Below, one piece after another: positions 47,955-58,960 of a stretch of DNA of 64,000 nucleotides; the stretch's first letter is position 1; every line of letters begins with the position of its first letter. The position numbers and the translations under genes were made by a program. The notes beneath the pieces were generated by a model. It did no database searches, was not told where the DNA came from, and saw only the letters and a program-made list of their open reading frames with translations. Origin of the DNA: Paragonimus skrjabini miyazakii (lineage: Eukaryota > Platyhelminthes > Trematoda > Plagiorchiida > Troglotrematidae); assembly GCA_014338405.1 (NCBI GenBank), contig JTDE01000449.1, positions 1 through 64,000 of the forward strand, given 5' to 3'.

Positions 47955-48424
47955 CAGGTATACTAGCTTACTTATTAAAGCTTAGTCTTACTGGTCATCA
48001 GCTGCGCATGTCTGACTGAATGTTGTTTCGATATGTTTAACTGTTCGTTTCTGAAATGATTGCAGCAAGCAGTTTCATTAAGTCTATATTTTATTTAGTT
48101 TCATTCACTTTTTTCTTATGCCTGCAAACCGTCAAACACAATTTTTAACCGATCAGCACAGCGACAGGAACGCACAACCAAAGATCGTTCTACCTCCTGT
48201 AACAACCTATGAACATATAACAGTTGTCATCAAAAAGTAGTCATATTAATAACAGAAATTGATCGACGTGGTGGTTAAAAGTCGTTTAAGTCGCTAACAT
48301 TTGAAGCATACACTGTTTACTTAAACGAAGTCACAGTATTTCTCGTAAAACTATATGCACTATATCACATACTTAAGTCTGAGACCACTTAACACAGTGT
48401 TGGGTATTACTGTGCATCCGACAG

Positions 48425-48508
48425 ATGCGAACAAACCGTGCGACGTGCGCATTTTGCGGTGAAGTTGTGTTTAACGACCACTTAGGTAGCCAAGGTTTTT
48501 CTGCTGTG
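48425..48508 (+). CDS. Candidate first coding exon, unknown product
   Basis: ATG at 48425 opens 28 codons that end exactly at a strong splice donor, GTGGTAAGT, with GTAAGT at 48509-48514. The peptide contains CAFCGEVVFNDHLG, with a C-x2-C pair and a His that would suit a small metal site. The segment is richer in CpG than its surroundings. Without splicing the frame stops soon after. A possible acceptor lies at the pyrimidine run and CTTTTAG before 48952, but joining it in phase 0 stops quickly, so the next exon is not known. This may be chance. Confidence 0.25.
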
Positions 48509-48583
48509 GTAAGTAAAGTGGACTAATTCGCAGGCTTTAAGCAGTCAGTGTACGGTCATAAATTATAGTCCTGTTTGCTAGTC

Positions 48584-48880
48584 CTATGAAGTATGACCGT
48601 AAATCGGAGTTTGGAGGCAAATTAAATAACTTGCCGATATATAGTTGTTAACTTCTCTATTATGATATACATGCCTCTGAATTTCCAAGTAAATGCGTGA
48701 TTGTGTTGAAGACCGATTACCGGCAGGCTCTTCGGTGAGCTCCCGTAATGAAGAATTCCGTGGACCGTTGACAATAACAATATAATCTGAGTTGATGTGA
48801 TCAGATATCACTGCAATTGAGAATAAGAATGGTAAGAAAGACAACAGAAGCAGAAGAGCAAGTAAAACCTCAAATAACAT
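48584..48880 (-). CDS. ORF with a leading hydrophobic segment, unknown
   Basis: 98 codons. The N-terminus, from residue 2 to about 30, is a Leu/Phe/Ile-rich helix (LLALLLLLSFLPFLFSIAV) that would act as a signal or membrane anchor. A polar remainder follows with possible N-glycosylation sites NSS and NRS. The hydrophobic run comes from a purine-rich plus strand, so composition alone may create it. Confidence 0.15.
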   Translation of the reverse strand: MLFEVLLALLLLLSFLPFLFSIAVISDHINSDYIVIVNGPRNSSLRELTEEPAGNRSSTQSRIYLEIQRHVYHNREVNNYISASYLICLQTPIYGHTS

Positions 48881-49214
48881 TGTATGGAAGAAACCCGATG
48901 TGTTCTTTACATCAAGTTAACTCAATAAATTTTGTTGTTGTGCTTTTAGCGAAAGGTAAACCATCAGCACCAAACTTAAAGGTCTACCATCCCAGTGAAA
49001 CCCATAACAGGACACGGAAGTATACGGAGTGCGAAAGGTGGTTAGGACAATCTATGTTAAATAAAGGCTAAATAGAATGGTCTGTATGAAGGAAGGCTAC
49101 CTGGCTGGGCACTTCGAGCTCATCGCTCCTAGAGTATTGCGATTATGCATGAATGAAATCCAGTGTTCTACCAGAAATAAACTCACAAACAAACATCCAC
49201 ACAGATTATCAATG

Positions 49215-49493
49215 TCATCTGTAGAGTCTAAGGAGATAAGAGGGTTTTAATTTCAATGAATACGAAAGCAAACAGTGTTTTTGCGGGCACGTTACAATCT
49301 TCGTATCTAGAACCAACCAAGCTGGGAATTTATTCTCCTCATTACTATTAACTGTCTTGTGACGAATCAAGGCAAATTGGTTCCTCTGACCACGAAGAAA
49401 ACCGCCATAATCTGCTACATTCCACTGTCCATAAGCATACACATTTAGATATATTATGATCAACATAATAAGAACAAACCGGCAGCCAGTCAC
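49215..49493 (-). CDS. Candidate secreted-protein ORF or first exon, unknown
   Basis: 92 codons beginning MTGCRFVLIMLIIIYLNVYA, which has the n-, h- and c-regions of a signal peptide, then YGQWNVADYGGF and a mixed hydrophilic body with two Cys near the end (CPQKHC). A cleavage after about residue 20 is plausible. No family is recognised and no donor is compelling, so it could be a short secreted protein, a first exon or chance. Confidence 0.2.
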   Translation of the reverse strand: MTGCRFVLIMLIIIYLNVYAYGQWNVADYGGFLRGQRNQFALIRHKTVNSNEENKFPAWLVLDTKIVTCPQKHCLLSYSLKLKPSYLLRLYR

Positions 49494-52400
49494 TTATATT
49501 AAAGAATGTGTTCAAAAATATCTCAAAACACTAATAATAACGCCAGGCTTCCGCACAGAGGCTGACATAACCTATCATTACTCAGACAGGACAGACATAA
49601 AAAGTTTATGACGCTTTCTGTTGCATTTAGCCGCATATTTTTTGGGTGTGCACGACATATAAACAACACTGCGTTTGTTAGTGTCATACTGGAGACTTAC
49701 TTTTAGCATTTGGTCTGAATATTGGATATTTACATGTGTAGACAAATCCACGCACTTCATCAATCGAAACGCTGTCACTAAAATAAGATAGCATCCACAA
49801 TCGTTTGAAAATGATCTATTCATAGAGTACAACCTTTTGGGTTTCACATCTGCTCAATAACGTGGACCAGTCTAATGAGAACGGGGTATTCTTACAACCA
49901 CCTGTGGGTTTCCCTGCAGTTTCCGAACCTTTGTTTTCACAAGCTTGACTCTCCACTACAACCTATATGTCATTTACAAAGTAACCGTTCCAAGGAAACT
50001 GTTGAGGTATGCTGGTCCGGAAATATGATTGCTTACACTTACGTGAGCTGGAAGCACTGGAATGAAATCGTTGTCATTTCGAATTTCACCGGGATCTTCA
50101 AAGTTTGAAAATTTAATCCGGAAAGCGATTGGTTAAAAGTATGCGACCAATAACTGGTTGAACAAATTATAATCGCGCATATTGTTCGCTAGCTCATCAT
50201 CGACTTTCTTGAATACCGACAGATATTCTGTGTATCCGGTCCATAAACCCAACACTATAGCACATTTTAAGCTATAGTTAAGCCGGAACTGCAGTTCCAC
50301 CGCTGAAGAAATGCTAGGGAAATTTCCTGAGGTATTCACTCATTTTCCCTATATCATACACTATACTGTTTAATTTCAACGGCTTGGTTTTATAGGAAAT
50401 AAACAAAACAAGTTGCATTCATGCTTTATTTCCGTCAAATTTCGAAAATTTTTGGGTGTCAGTTGACTGTATGTTTCTTGATAATTTTGACATTATATGT
50501 GAGAAATTTCGAAATTCTAATTTGTCGCTGTTTTGTTTTTTGAGTGTTCTTGTGAACTGGACAAGTTGACGAAATGAAAACTAAGGTGCATTATATAAAC
50601 TATGCTGTTCCATGCTTTTCGCTGGCATGGCATGTCGAAATTCTCGGGATAGAGTTTCTATCATAAACTGTGACGACGGACTAGCAACACACCTATTCAA
50701 ACACGTTCTGGAGTTGATGAAACGATAGCATGTGTTGTCAGTTTTGATTGTTCAGCACTCGTCAGCCTAATCCCTTAATCCCATTGAAATCAATCTGAGA
50801 ATTCACGTGTTCGCGCACAAAGTTTCATGCGTGATAACCTGTGTGTAGAATGCACGTATTATCACCGTGGAGAACAGCCTACAGCCGATTACATCGTCTG
50901 CTGCTTGCGGTATATTTAATTGGGCTAACCACGATCCGAAATGTCAATACAGTGATGAAAAAACCCGATTGATTATTTTTGAGGTCATTTCACGAGTTTG
51001 TCACTTTTCTCCAAAGTGCTGTCGTTGTATGCATTGTAGATTGGAAAGGACACGAATAATTATTTTGAAGAGGGGAAACAACTAGTTTTTGTTGGTCTAC
51101 GATTATTAAAAGATTACAAGAAAAAAGTGAGAGCCATCTGGGAAGCACAGAGCCTTGGCTATTATAATTCCTCAAAATAAACCTAGGATGGTTTTAATCA
51201 TAAGGATGTGTTTAGTAGTATAGTTTGTATTCCATAAAAAGGCACTGTTTACTGCCATTATTTCCCAAGCAAGATAAAGATAGACCATCAATCAATAACT
51301 ATTCAAACAGTGTGGAACTTCACCTCGACTGCCGCTAATTGGAATGTGGCAGTTGCTCATTCTATTAATCTCAGTGACAAGCGTCGACAAGTTGAAGTTA
51401 GTTTGCGTCATCGTAATTGTATAAAAAAAACAAAGGCTTGAATTGTAGAATGAGTAAACGTGATACATTCCATAAGGCTGAAGGTCATCAAAAGAAGCGA
51501 CTCACCAATAATACTAGAAGTAACAACAACAGAGATAATAGCAATGACGACACAGTCGAACTGATTCCTAGACTTTTATTACTGTTGCCAACACTGATTT
51601 TAACAATGTCCTACTCAAAGATACAATTTGATCGTACAAAGATTTGAATAGAGTTACGTAATCCTCCGAATAAGCAGCCCAGCTAACACGATAAGAATCA
51701 AATCGTTCAAACTTCTATGATCAATCAACCGATTACCGCCTTTATAAACATATACGTATTTTGGGGATAGTGCCTGAGATTTATAGTTATTTCACCCGTG
51801 ATAATTCAACTATGAACAACACAACCCTATCGATTTTTTCAAGTTAAATAATCAACTTCATGTGTTCCATAATATATTCAAATTTACCCAAGCCAATTTT
51901 GACAGTGAGTTTCTTAAAGTGTGGTTATTTTCAGTAGGAAAGTTTTTTGCTTTTATCCACAAAGAACCTCAGATTTTCTGGTTGTATGTCTTTTCCACAG
52001 TCCCGACGAAATTTGTGGTTACATGAAGAAATATTCCAAGTTAACTGTGCAACTTGACAGCCACATCAGACGTTCGTGGACGTTATTCGTTTGTAACGCT
52101 TCAAGGAAATGAAGACCGATTAGCCCGGAAGTAGTTAACCAAAATACGCATGTACCACTGAAATAGTCTGAATTGCTTTTTGTTTCTGTCACATTTAAGC
52201 GTTTACCGTTTCTGTTGGGCGGTATAAATTTATGCTAACATCTTGGAGTATAGGTACAGTTGCCTGTACTGTAGATCAGACTGATTGTTCAAAGTAATTG
52301 TTTATTTTTACAGGTCTTATTGCAGTTGACTGGAAAGCTTTATGGAGTTATGTAAGTTGCCCTTCAATCGTCGGGCGGTCTACCTGATTTTATCTGTGAT

Positions 52401-54071
52401 ACCGTTTCACTTTGATGTCTGTCTTTATAAGATGGTTTAAAATAGAATGTCTGCAGTCATTTTTTACATGAAGTTATATTCACTTGCAGAACAAACGAAA
52501 CTTGAAGGCGTGTATCATGGGTTGGGTAGTTAACCGGATCCAAATGTGAAAACTGTGAATTCACGGTTAGATTTTGTAGTTCAGCCGATACAGTGATTGT
52601 CATGTTTCAGCATGCTGTATCAATCGCCAAAGTCCAGAATTTTTGCACTCGTCTCTTTTATAAATGAGCAACTATGCCAAATTACTTACTAGCAACATAA
52701 TATTCAAGTATTACTATCAAGTAATTCCGCCTTAATATGCTGAAAGTAATCGGATTAGATCAAAAGCAAAAACAAACTAACCGGTTGGTTGTTTTCATGT
52801 CAATCTTAAACTTTTTACACTGAGATATAACGTATGATTGTGTGAATAAGACTTGATGCATCAAATGATGGTGACCTGATTTTACGCCACAGGCCATCTT
52901 GTGATTGCACAAATGTCACCTGAGCACATACTACTCCTTGATAAACTTTGATATTTACTGAAAGTGTAGGTGCAGGCATGCTTGGGTTATTCTTGAAGTG
53001 TTTCTTAGACATGCCGTGTGCTATTACATGTGCTTAAGAAGCTGTTTGTCCGTATGCATGATAAACTCCAAGTGGACTATAAAAATTTATTTGTTCCCTA
53101 GATATTGTAAAATGTTTCATTTAGTTCTGAACACTAACTTTTTCCTGACGAGTCGTTCTGATTTACAGTTTTTATGAATATTCGGTTGTGTCAGATTATT
53201 GCGTACAACATGTTTGTATATCCTGCTTTACTTTTGAACCACTATAAACAGAGTCTAAGTTTTCTGTCGAATAAATGTTTTGGTAAAACAATTTGTTAAA
53301 TACTAGTTTTCAAAGATCTGACTGAACCTATCCGAAGATTATTTTGTGTTTAACTTATGCCCATCTCTCGAATTCGTTTTTATTACAAGGTATCACCAGC
53401 TGTCTGCTCATTAAAACTATTCTCTTCGGTCTATCTTCATCTTTCATGCCAACCAAACTTCCGCTGGCCACGTTTCTCTCATAGTCGTTCCTAACCCACG
53501 CTCTCATTGTTTGTACCCGCGTCCGCACATATAAATAATCAGTTGCTCAGTCAACAATCTTTTCTGTAGTGTTTCTATCTTTGACCTTCAGGTATATGTG
53601 TTCCTGTATTCTTTCACCCATCATGATGCTGATACGACCACGGTTAGAGTTTATATGCTTGAACTTGCACGACCTTGTCGTCTTTGATCTCTTTTTGTAT
53701 TTGTGGCTACTATTGAGCTGTGTTGGATAATCTTAGCAAAAGTGAATCTTCTAATAAGAGCCAGTTTTATTTCTTCAAAGTAGGTCACATTGATAAAAGA
53801 GAAGAACACCATACAAGGGTCATTTGAAAATAGTGGGTTAACAAACTGTGTTTTAAAATTAACCATCATCTTTCAGCACTGTCGATTTCTCGAACGCTCA
53901 CGATGGTGCATAAAGGCCTTCCTTCAGTAGTTTGTCCACTGAACAATTCTTTGTGACTCCGACCTCACCGTACCCGAAACAACGTGGTTGCAGTAGGCAG
54001 CAGTCAGATATCGATCACAACATGATCCAACAATGAGGTTTTAAGTAAGTTCGTATGCTGGCAAAAGTAAC

Positions 54072-54083
54072 AAAAACAGATTT
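54072..54083. repeat. Target-site duplication, left copy
   Basis: AAAAACAGATTT, repeated at 54733-54744. The same length as the duplication at 15.6 kb. Confidence 0.85.
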
Positions 54084-54165
54084 TCATATAGATTGAAAAT
54101 CACCCACAATTGATCGCAGCTATCGCATTCCCATAGACTATCCAGTCGGCCCCTTTCGAAAAGAA

Positions 54166-54210
54166 GCACTAGACTCGAGTTTCGCTCTCATTGGAGCTCG
54201 TCAGTAGTGT
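54166..54210 (-). ncRNA. Hammerhead ribozyme, core intact
   Basis: On the minus strand CTGACGA, stem II GCTC/GAGC (loop CAATGA), GAAA, ACTCGAGT and the GTC cleavage triplet are intact. Stem I is ACACTA with TAGTGC, five pairs plus an outer A-C mismatch. Confidence 0.85.
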
Positions 54211-54504
54211 ATATCATCGCCACTGCCGGGAATGCGACAGCTGCGATCAATTGTGGGTGACGTTCAATCTATATGAAAATCAAAATCCCCTACTACTCAT
54301 CAGTAATCAACTACCGCTCAACAAGTCAATGATTTCTGTGATTTCAACTTGGAGAGGAGTCCTAGTCGAGGGGTCATCGAATGGAGTTAACAGACAGTAA
54401 CTGTGTCTCCTCTCGAGGCGATCGGGCAACCTGAGCATTACTCACAAGCGAAAGTGGGTGAGCGTTCACATATGATAATTCGGTCGTGCCTAACGTGAGG
54501 TCAA

Positions 54505-54559
54505 TGGCGCAGTGGTAAACACGGTTGCCTCATGAACAGCATGTCCGTGGTTCAAGTCC
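54505..54559 (+). promoter_or_regulatory. tRNA-like Pol III promoter (A and B boxes)
   Basis: The A box TGGCGCAGTGGT (54505-54516) and B box GGTTCAAGTCC (54549-54559) both fit the consensus. The start of the hammerhead (54578) lies 18 bases after the B box, so a Pol III transcript would contain the ribozyme and the tail. Confidence 0.87.
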
Positions 54560-54577
54560 CGGCAGTGGCGATGATAT

Positions 54578-54622
54578 GCACTACTGACGAGCTCCAATGA
54601 GAGCAAAACTCGAGTCTAGTGC
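54578..54622 (+). ncRNA. Hammerhead ribozyme with GAAA changed to AAAA
   Basis: Stem I GCACTA/TAGTGC, CTGACGA, stem II GCTC/GAGC and the palindrome are perfect. The conserved G of GAAA (54605) is A. This G is the general base in known hammerheads, so cleavage should be strongly impaired. Confidence 0.8.
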
Positions 54623-54732
54623 TTGTTTTCGGAAGGGGCCGACTGAAAAGTCTATGGGAATGCGACAGCTGCGATCAATTGTGGGTGATGTTCAATCTAT
54701 ATGAAAATCAAAATCCCCTACTACTCATCGGA

Positions 54733-54744
54733 AAAAACAGATTT
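54733..54744. repeat. Target-site duplication, right copy
   Basis: AAAAACAGATTT, the partner of 54072-54083. Confidence 0.85.
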
Positions 54745-55599
54745 GATGGATTGTGCAGTCACATTTCAAATTAAATATTATCCCCTTTTTAGAAGCTCTG
54801 TTGATTAACTGGTGCGGATTTTCTAAAAGTTTGTGATCAGTGTGTTGCAGGTTTGTATCTTGTATTGGCAGAAAATTGAGGTCTATTAAAACGAAAGGTT
54901 TGCAAATTTGTGGGTCTGAGTTTTGTTCCGTCGGTAAAAACCGACACAAAAGATCACAGGATCAACTGCATCTTATTGTGTGAGTCAGCCTTTTAACCTC
55001 GCTGTGAACCTAACCGCTAACGGATCGCAAACTTGTTCCAAGATAAAGAAAGCATCAAGAAACCCATCTCATTTGTTGCTACCTAGAGAGGACGTTTTAC
55101 TTAGCCAACAGAGACTGTGTCACTTAGGTAAGCAAATCATGTCTCATCTTTTTATTGTATGGGTTCAAATGACCTTATCCGAAGCCGATAGGTCGCTGTT
55201 CGGTCAACCGAAGCATCGCAATAAGCCCATCACCACACTTCTAATGCGATCGTCCGTACATGTTCCCTAATTATTTCACTGAACCTGTCACGTACACAGT
55301 CAGAACAATTACCTCTCTAACATGTCACATTCAATATGTAACGTGTCACGACTCTTATACCCCTTTGGGTCACAGTTCAAAGCCTAATGTGAACTAGAAA
55401 AATAGGTATATTCATTCAATCGACATTCGGCACAGCGTTTGATAAAGTCCGCCCGACACAATGCTTACCGTAAACATCCAACATGACCAGCAGTTCCATC
55501 TCCGTCACAAACGTTAGTGTCGGAGCCACCAGCAAATTACCTCGCTCAGTTTGAATGGCACTTGGCGACGAACAATGCCAAAATAACTGCTCAGGTCTT
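54745..55599. other. No confident feature
   Basis: Holds a 96-codon ORF (54980-55270, +) and the first part of a 141-codon ORF (55517-55942) that runs into repeat R1. Neither is recognised. Confidence 0.35.
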
Positions 55600-56030
55600 G
55601 TCACATATGTCTACAATATACATTAAGAGGAATGACCATTCACTGCTGCGTAGCATGCTGAACAACACATCCTGCCTTGACAACGCCACGCGAACAAAAA
55701 GTCCACAGTTCTATGACGTGGACTTTCGACTCCAAGACGCGCACAGCTTCATTCAGGAAACGAATTATAAGTCAAGAACCACTCTTACATCAACGCACCC
55801 ATCTGTCATCCCCTGCAACCTTCAATCATCTCAGTTGGTGATTCGCAGCGATAAAAAATATTTCTACCGTGCTATTTGGATTCTGGTAAGTCTTAACATT
55901 TCGCCGTGTAGTTCCGTTATTCACTTATTTTGGGTACAATAATATTCACGCGTCACATATGTATTCTTATTGGCGTTATTCACCTACTAATCAGAAGTGA
56001 CTTTTGTGCCAATACTGTGTTCTAATCTTT
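55600..56030 (+). repeat. Unnamed interspersed repeat R1, copy b
   Basis: The plus-strand partner of 4120-4535. A 141-codon ORF (55517-55942) crosses it and contains ETNYKSRTTLTSTHPSVIP, matching the minus-strand frame at 4.2 kb. A donor-like CTGGTAAGT occurs at 55884-55892, where copy a diverges. Two copies are not enough to set the ends of the element or to say whether it is an LTR, a gag region or a SINE. Confidence 0.65.
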
Positions 56031-57595
56031 TTAAAGGTGACTGATTCACCGGGGAGTTTTCCACCTCGGAACCATTCGTTCACGGTTTGGCGCTGCTACG
56101 ATCAAGCTTGACCATCAAACTGGCGATACATTTTTGCCCTAGTTTTAGTGACTCATCCAATTTGTACTGATCACTTAAAATCGATATCATTTGTGCTCCT
56201 CCTCATAACGGCGTTTTGTTCGCCGTTTCCTCACTCACTGCGTCTCATTTGTATTTGTGGCCAATAACTCACCAGTTTTAACCTAGTTTTGTATAATTTA
56301 TCAATGACAGTTTCGTTCCCACAAAGTATTGCTTCTGGCTACCTCTACGTGGAGTTTATCATCTGTGCGCAAAATCCTTACTTACAAGTTTTTACTTAAA
56401 TATGAACACGAAATTGCGTTGGTTATCGAGTACTTCGAGCTGTATTCTCCGCATGCCTAAGCTGACAATATTTTTAGATTGTCAAACTTATCTAAGGCAG
56501 ACAATCGGCTTCTCCACACATGCATGCTAATAGATACGTCACATTTCCTACTAATTGCTTACCCCTTCTTGTAACCAATCAATCTATATTTCCTCTTCCG
56601 TCTTCTGGCATCAGTGAGTTAATGCGAGATGGTCATTCTACGTTGAACCAGTTTTCACTAAAACCGAAAGGCTCTTGAGCTACTTCTGTTTGAAAAGTTT
56701 ATTCATCCCGCTCAAAGTAATTAGCCAATTCATCAACTCATGGGTTCTCCTCATTACACACGCTAATCACATGTCCTCTTCATTGATTTACTATCAAAAA
56801 AGATAAGGAGTTATCAGGCCATTTTTGACAATCCTCATTAAAACTTTACAAACACACATCTTGTATAACTGTAAGGGCTTGATAACAATGACTTAAAACA
56901 TCTTTTTGTAAAACTGTATTATTATAATTATCCTTGAAACGTGAAATGAATTTGTCAAATTGTAAGGGAGCTTCCGTTGAAAAATTCGTTGATTTTATTG
57001 TTTGTATTCATTTACAACATGTAAGGGGTTTACATCCAAACTTTTGTCTAGTAATCCTCGTCCTATTTATTGGAGCATTACAAATCTATTTTCACTTCTT
57101 CAACTAAACCCGGAATTCATTCACAATAGCCAGTTTTTTGGCATTTTATTGTTTATTACTAAGTTTAACTTTTGTGCAGACTCAATCTTCTCGTTCCAGA
57201 GTTACTTACAAAACGACGCCAATATTCTGATTAGGCTGATGTTACTTGGAGATGTTTATTGCTTTGCTCATACTTATTGACATCATTGGTTTCAGAAAAC
57301 TGCAACCCACCGAGTTGATAGTCCTCCGTTTATTCTAGAGTTGGCAAGTGAAAAAGCAGAAGTAATTTCTCAAGACGCGTCATCGATTTAATTAATTCGA
57401 TTCTAAGTCACACCACTACAAAATGTGTCGCTCCTCTTGGGGATAATTAGCGAATCCGAACTGTTCATTGCGTCTAGACTCGTACTGTAATTAATTCTGT
57501 GCGTTTACCTCGTTGACCATCTCGGGACTGCGGCTTCCAGGTGTAACCCAGTAAACAAAAGGTTGTTGATATCCATTGCATCATGAACTTCAGTT
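56031..57595. other. No confident feature
   Basis: AT-rich. A 92-codon plus ORF (57002-57280) is unrecognised. Confidence 0.35.
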
Positions 57596-57873
57596 TCATT
57601 TGGCGAACATTTGCATTTGACGACCGCCGTTGTATTGAAAGTCTAAGTGCAACAAACGGGCGTAACGTACATTTATATTCGGTGTAACAAATTTTGGCGG
57701 ACAAACTTCCGGCCACTCAATCTTATGTCCAGAATCTGCATCTTCCATTAAGTTTGATGTAATCGAACATGGATAATCGAAGTTGGCATGACTAAATGTT
57801 CCAAAGGAAAGTGTAGTGCTGTTGATTTCGATAATTGTTGAGTTAGGTTGTCGGCAATATATCAATTTACAGG
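57596..57873 (-). CDS. Candidate internal exon of an extracellular-type protein
   Basis: On the minus strand a pyrimidine-rich run ends in TTGCAG at about 57874-57879. It is followed by an open frame of about 92 codons starting CKLIYCRQPNSTIIEINST and containing FDYPCSITSN and WPEVCPPKF, which gives several Cys and two N-glycosylation sites. That composition fits an extracellular domain, but no family is recognised. The frame stops at TGA just after QMQMFAK. A good donor (GAGGTAAAC near 57505 on the minus strand) lies in another frame. It could be a broken exon or chance. Confidence 0.2.
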
Positions 57874-58289
57874 CTGCAATTGTCTAATAACTAAAAGTAG
57901 TTGTGATAGTCCAAGTTTATTCACTGAAATGATAGATGTTCCTCTATGAATTACTGCGAAATTTAAATGGACGTAACCATAACAACAGATCCAGGTAAAG
58001 TTTGTGTACTTGAATAAAGCAATGAGAAGAAGTAAATCATGTGATGTTCTCTGGAGTAACATTTCGTACATTCTGATCAAACATGAACATATAACTAATT
58101 TTAACCATTATGATAAGGCTTCATAGAGCGGAAATAATGGCTTAAGGGATTAGACAGACAGACATGGGAATGAAGATTAAACAAATGGAGATGCTGACTG
58201 CCAGGGAAGCCGCGTGAAGCTACCGCCAAATAAATGGCCTAGCCATGAGAAATTTATTACAGTTTATCTTAACAGAATTTTTTTATAAA
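57874..58289. other. No confident feature
   Basis: Short AT-rich spacer before the PLE fragment, with a hydrophobic minus ORF of 72 codons that is unrecognised. Confidence 0.35.
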
Positions 58290-58955
58290 GAACTGAACCA
58301 GAGTTAGCTGCAGACATAGCAAAGTTGTCATACTTCAAAAACTATTTCGATGATACACTAGTATTCGGCCATTCCAAACAGAAAGTAGATAACCTAGTGC
58401 GGCAACTAACTGGTTGTCCCAATCTAAAGGTAACGCGTTAATTTGATGTAAACAGTATTTTGCTATTCTTAAACATACTTACAACCTACTGGAAAGATAG
58501 TTCTATCAAAAGGACTGTCTACAAGAAATCCAATGATCATGTCAATACCTAAAATTTAACAGCTTCACGCCGGTCCTTCATAACCACGTATTAGTGAATA
58601 CTCTATTGGTTTGCAGGCTTGTTTTATTGGGGAAATAAATTTGAGCAAGTCCATACTACTAGCTAATGATCATTTCGAAGGGTTCATAAAAAGACATATC
58701 ACACCAAAACCGCGATCCGAACAGGTGATCGTCATGAGAAAAAAGAGGGTTTATAGAGAACTGCCTTCTAAAGGTGACTACAGCATGCATCAAACAACAT
58801 GAAGATCAATCAATTAGATTAGCGCGACCGAACTCCACGTATTGGCTCGGACATAGAAGTCAACTGTGCCTTAAATCTAAAGTGATCCGAATTTCGGTGC
58901 CTCCAAACATTGTCTTTATTAATTTATATGTAACCACGGTTAAAGTGACATAAGC
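58290..58955 (+). pseudogene. Penelope-like RT fragment, plus strand
   Basis: From 58328 the frame reads SYFKNYFDDTLVFGHSKQ, the PLE catalytic region with YVDD changed to YFDD. LVRQLTGCPNLKVT follows, and further on a degenerate counterpart of LPFLDI and SSIKRTVYKKSNDHVNT for the usual S.KR.VYRKPT.T..Y. Downstream, after stops and frame changes, RSEQVIVMRKKRVYRELPSK (about 58715-58774) and a stretch near 58870-58950 match the part before the GIY-YIG domain. No nuclease is visible. It is older than the PLE at 634, and both metal-binding Asp residues of the box are kept. Confidence 0.75.
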
Positions 58956-58960
58956 AGAAC

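Larger units (their letters stand above)
47955..54071. other. Mostly unassigned stretch with weak exon candidates
   Basis: The three exon candidates in it are listed separately (48425, 48584, 49215). From 49500 to 54070 ORFs reach 90 codons on both strands (49578-49847, minus) without recognisable domains. No mobile-element motif was seen. Confidence 0.35.
54084..54732. mobile_element. Composite inverted ribozyme element, copy 7, with more than one full unit
   Basis: The left part (54084 to about 54231) is minus-strand tail, hammerhead and the start of the B-box side, up to CCGGG. It joins at a shared GGGA to plus-strand sequence starting AATGCGACAG (54231). That continues through the tail, central region, A and B boxes, hammerhead and a second tail. 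AATGCGACAG recurs at 54659, so the head-to-tail period is 428 bases. Both outer ends are the same tail facing out. It is flanked by AAAAACAGATTT. This locus defines the full unit. Confidence 0.93.

Noticed and set aside
51417..51647. Asn/Lys-rich ORF as a nuclear protein exon
   Set aside because: Composition is explained by AAC/AAT-rich DNA. There is no splice context or motif.
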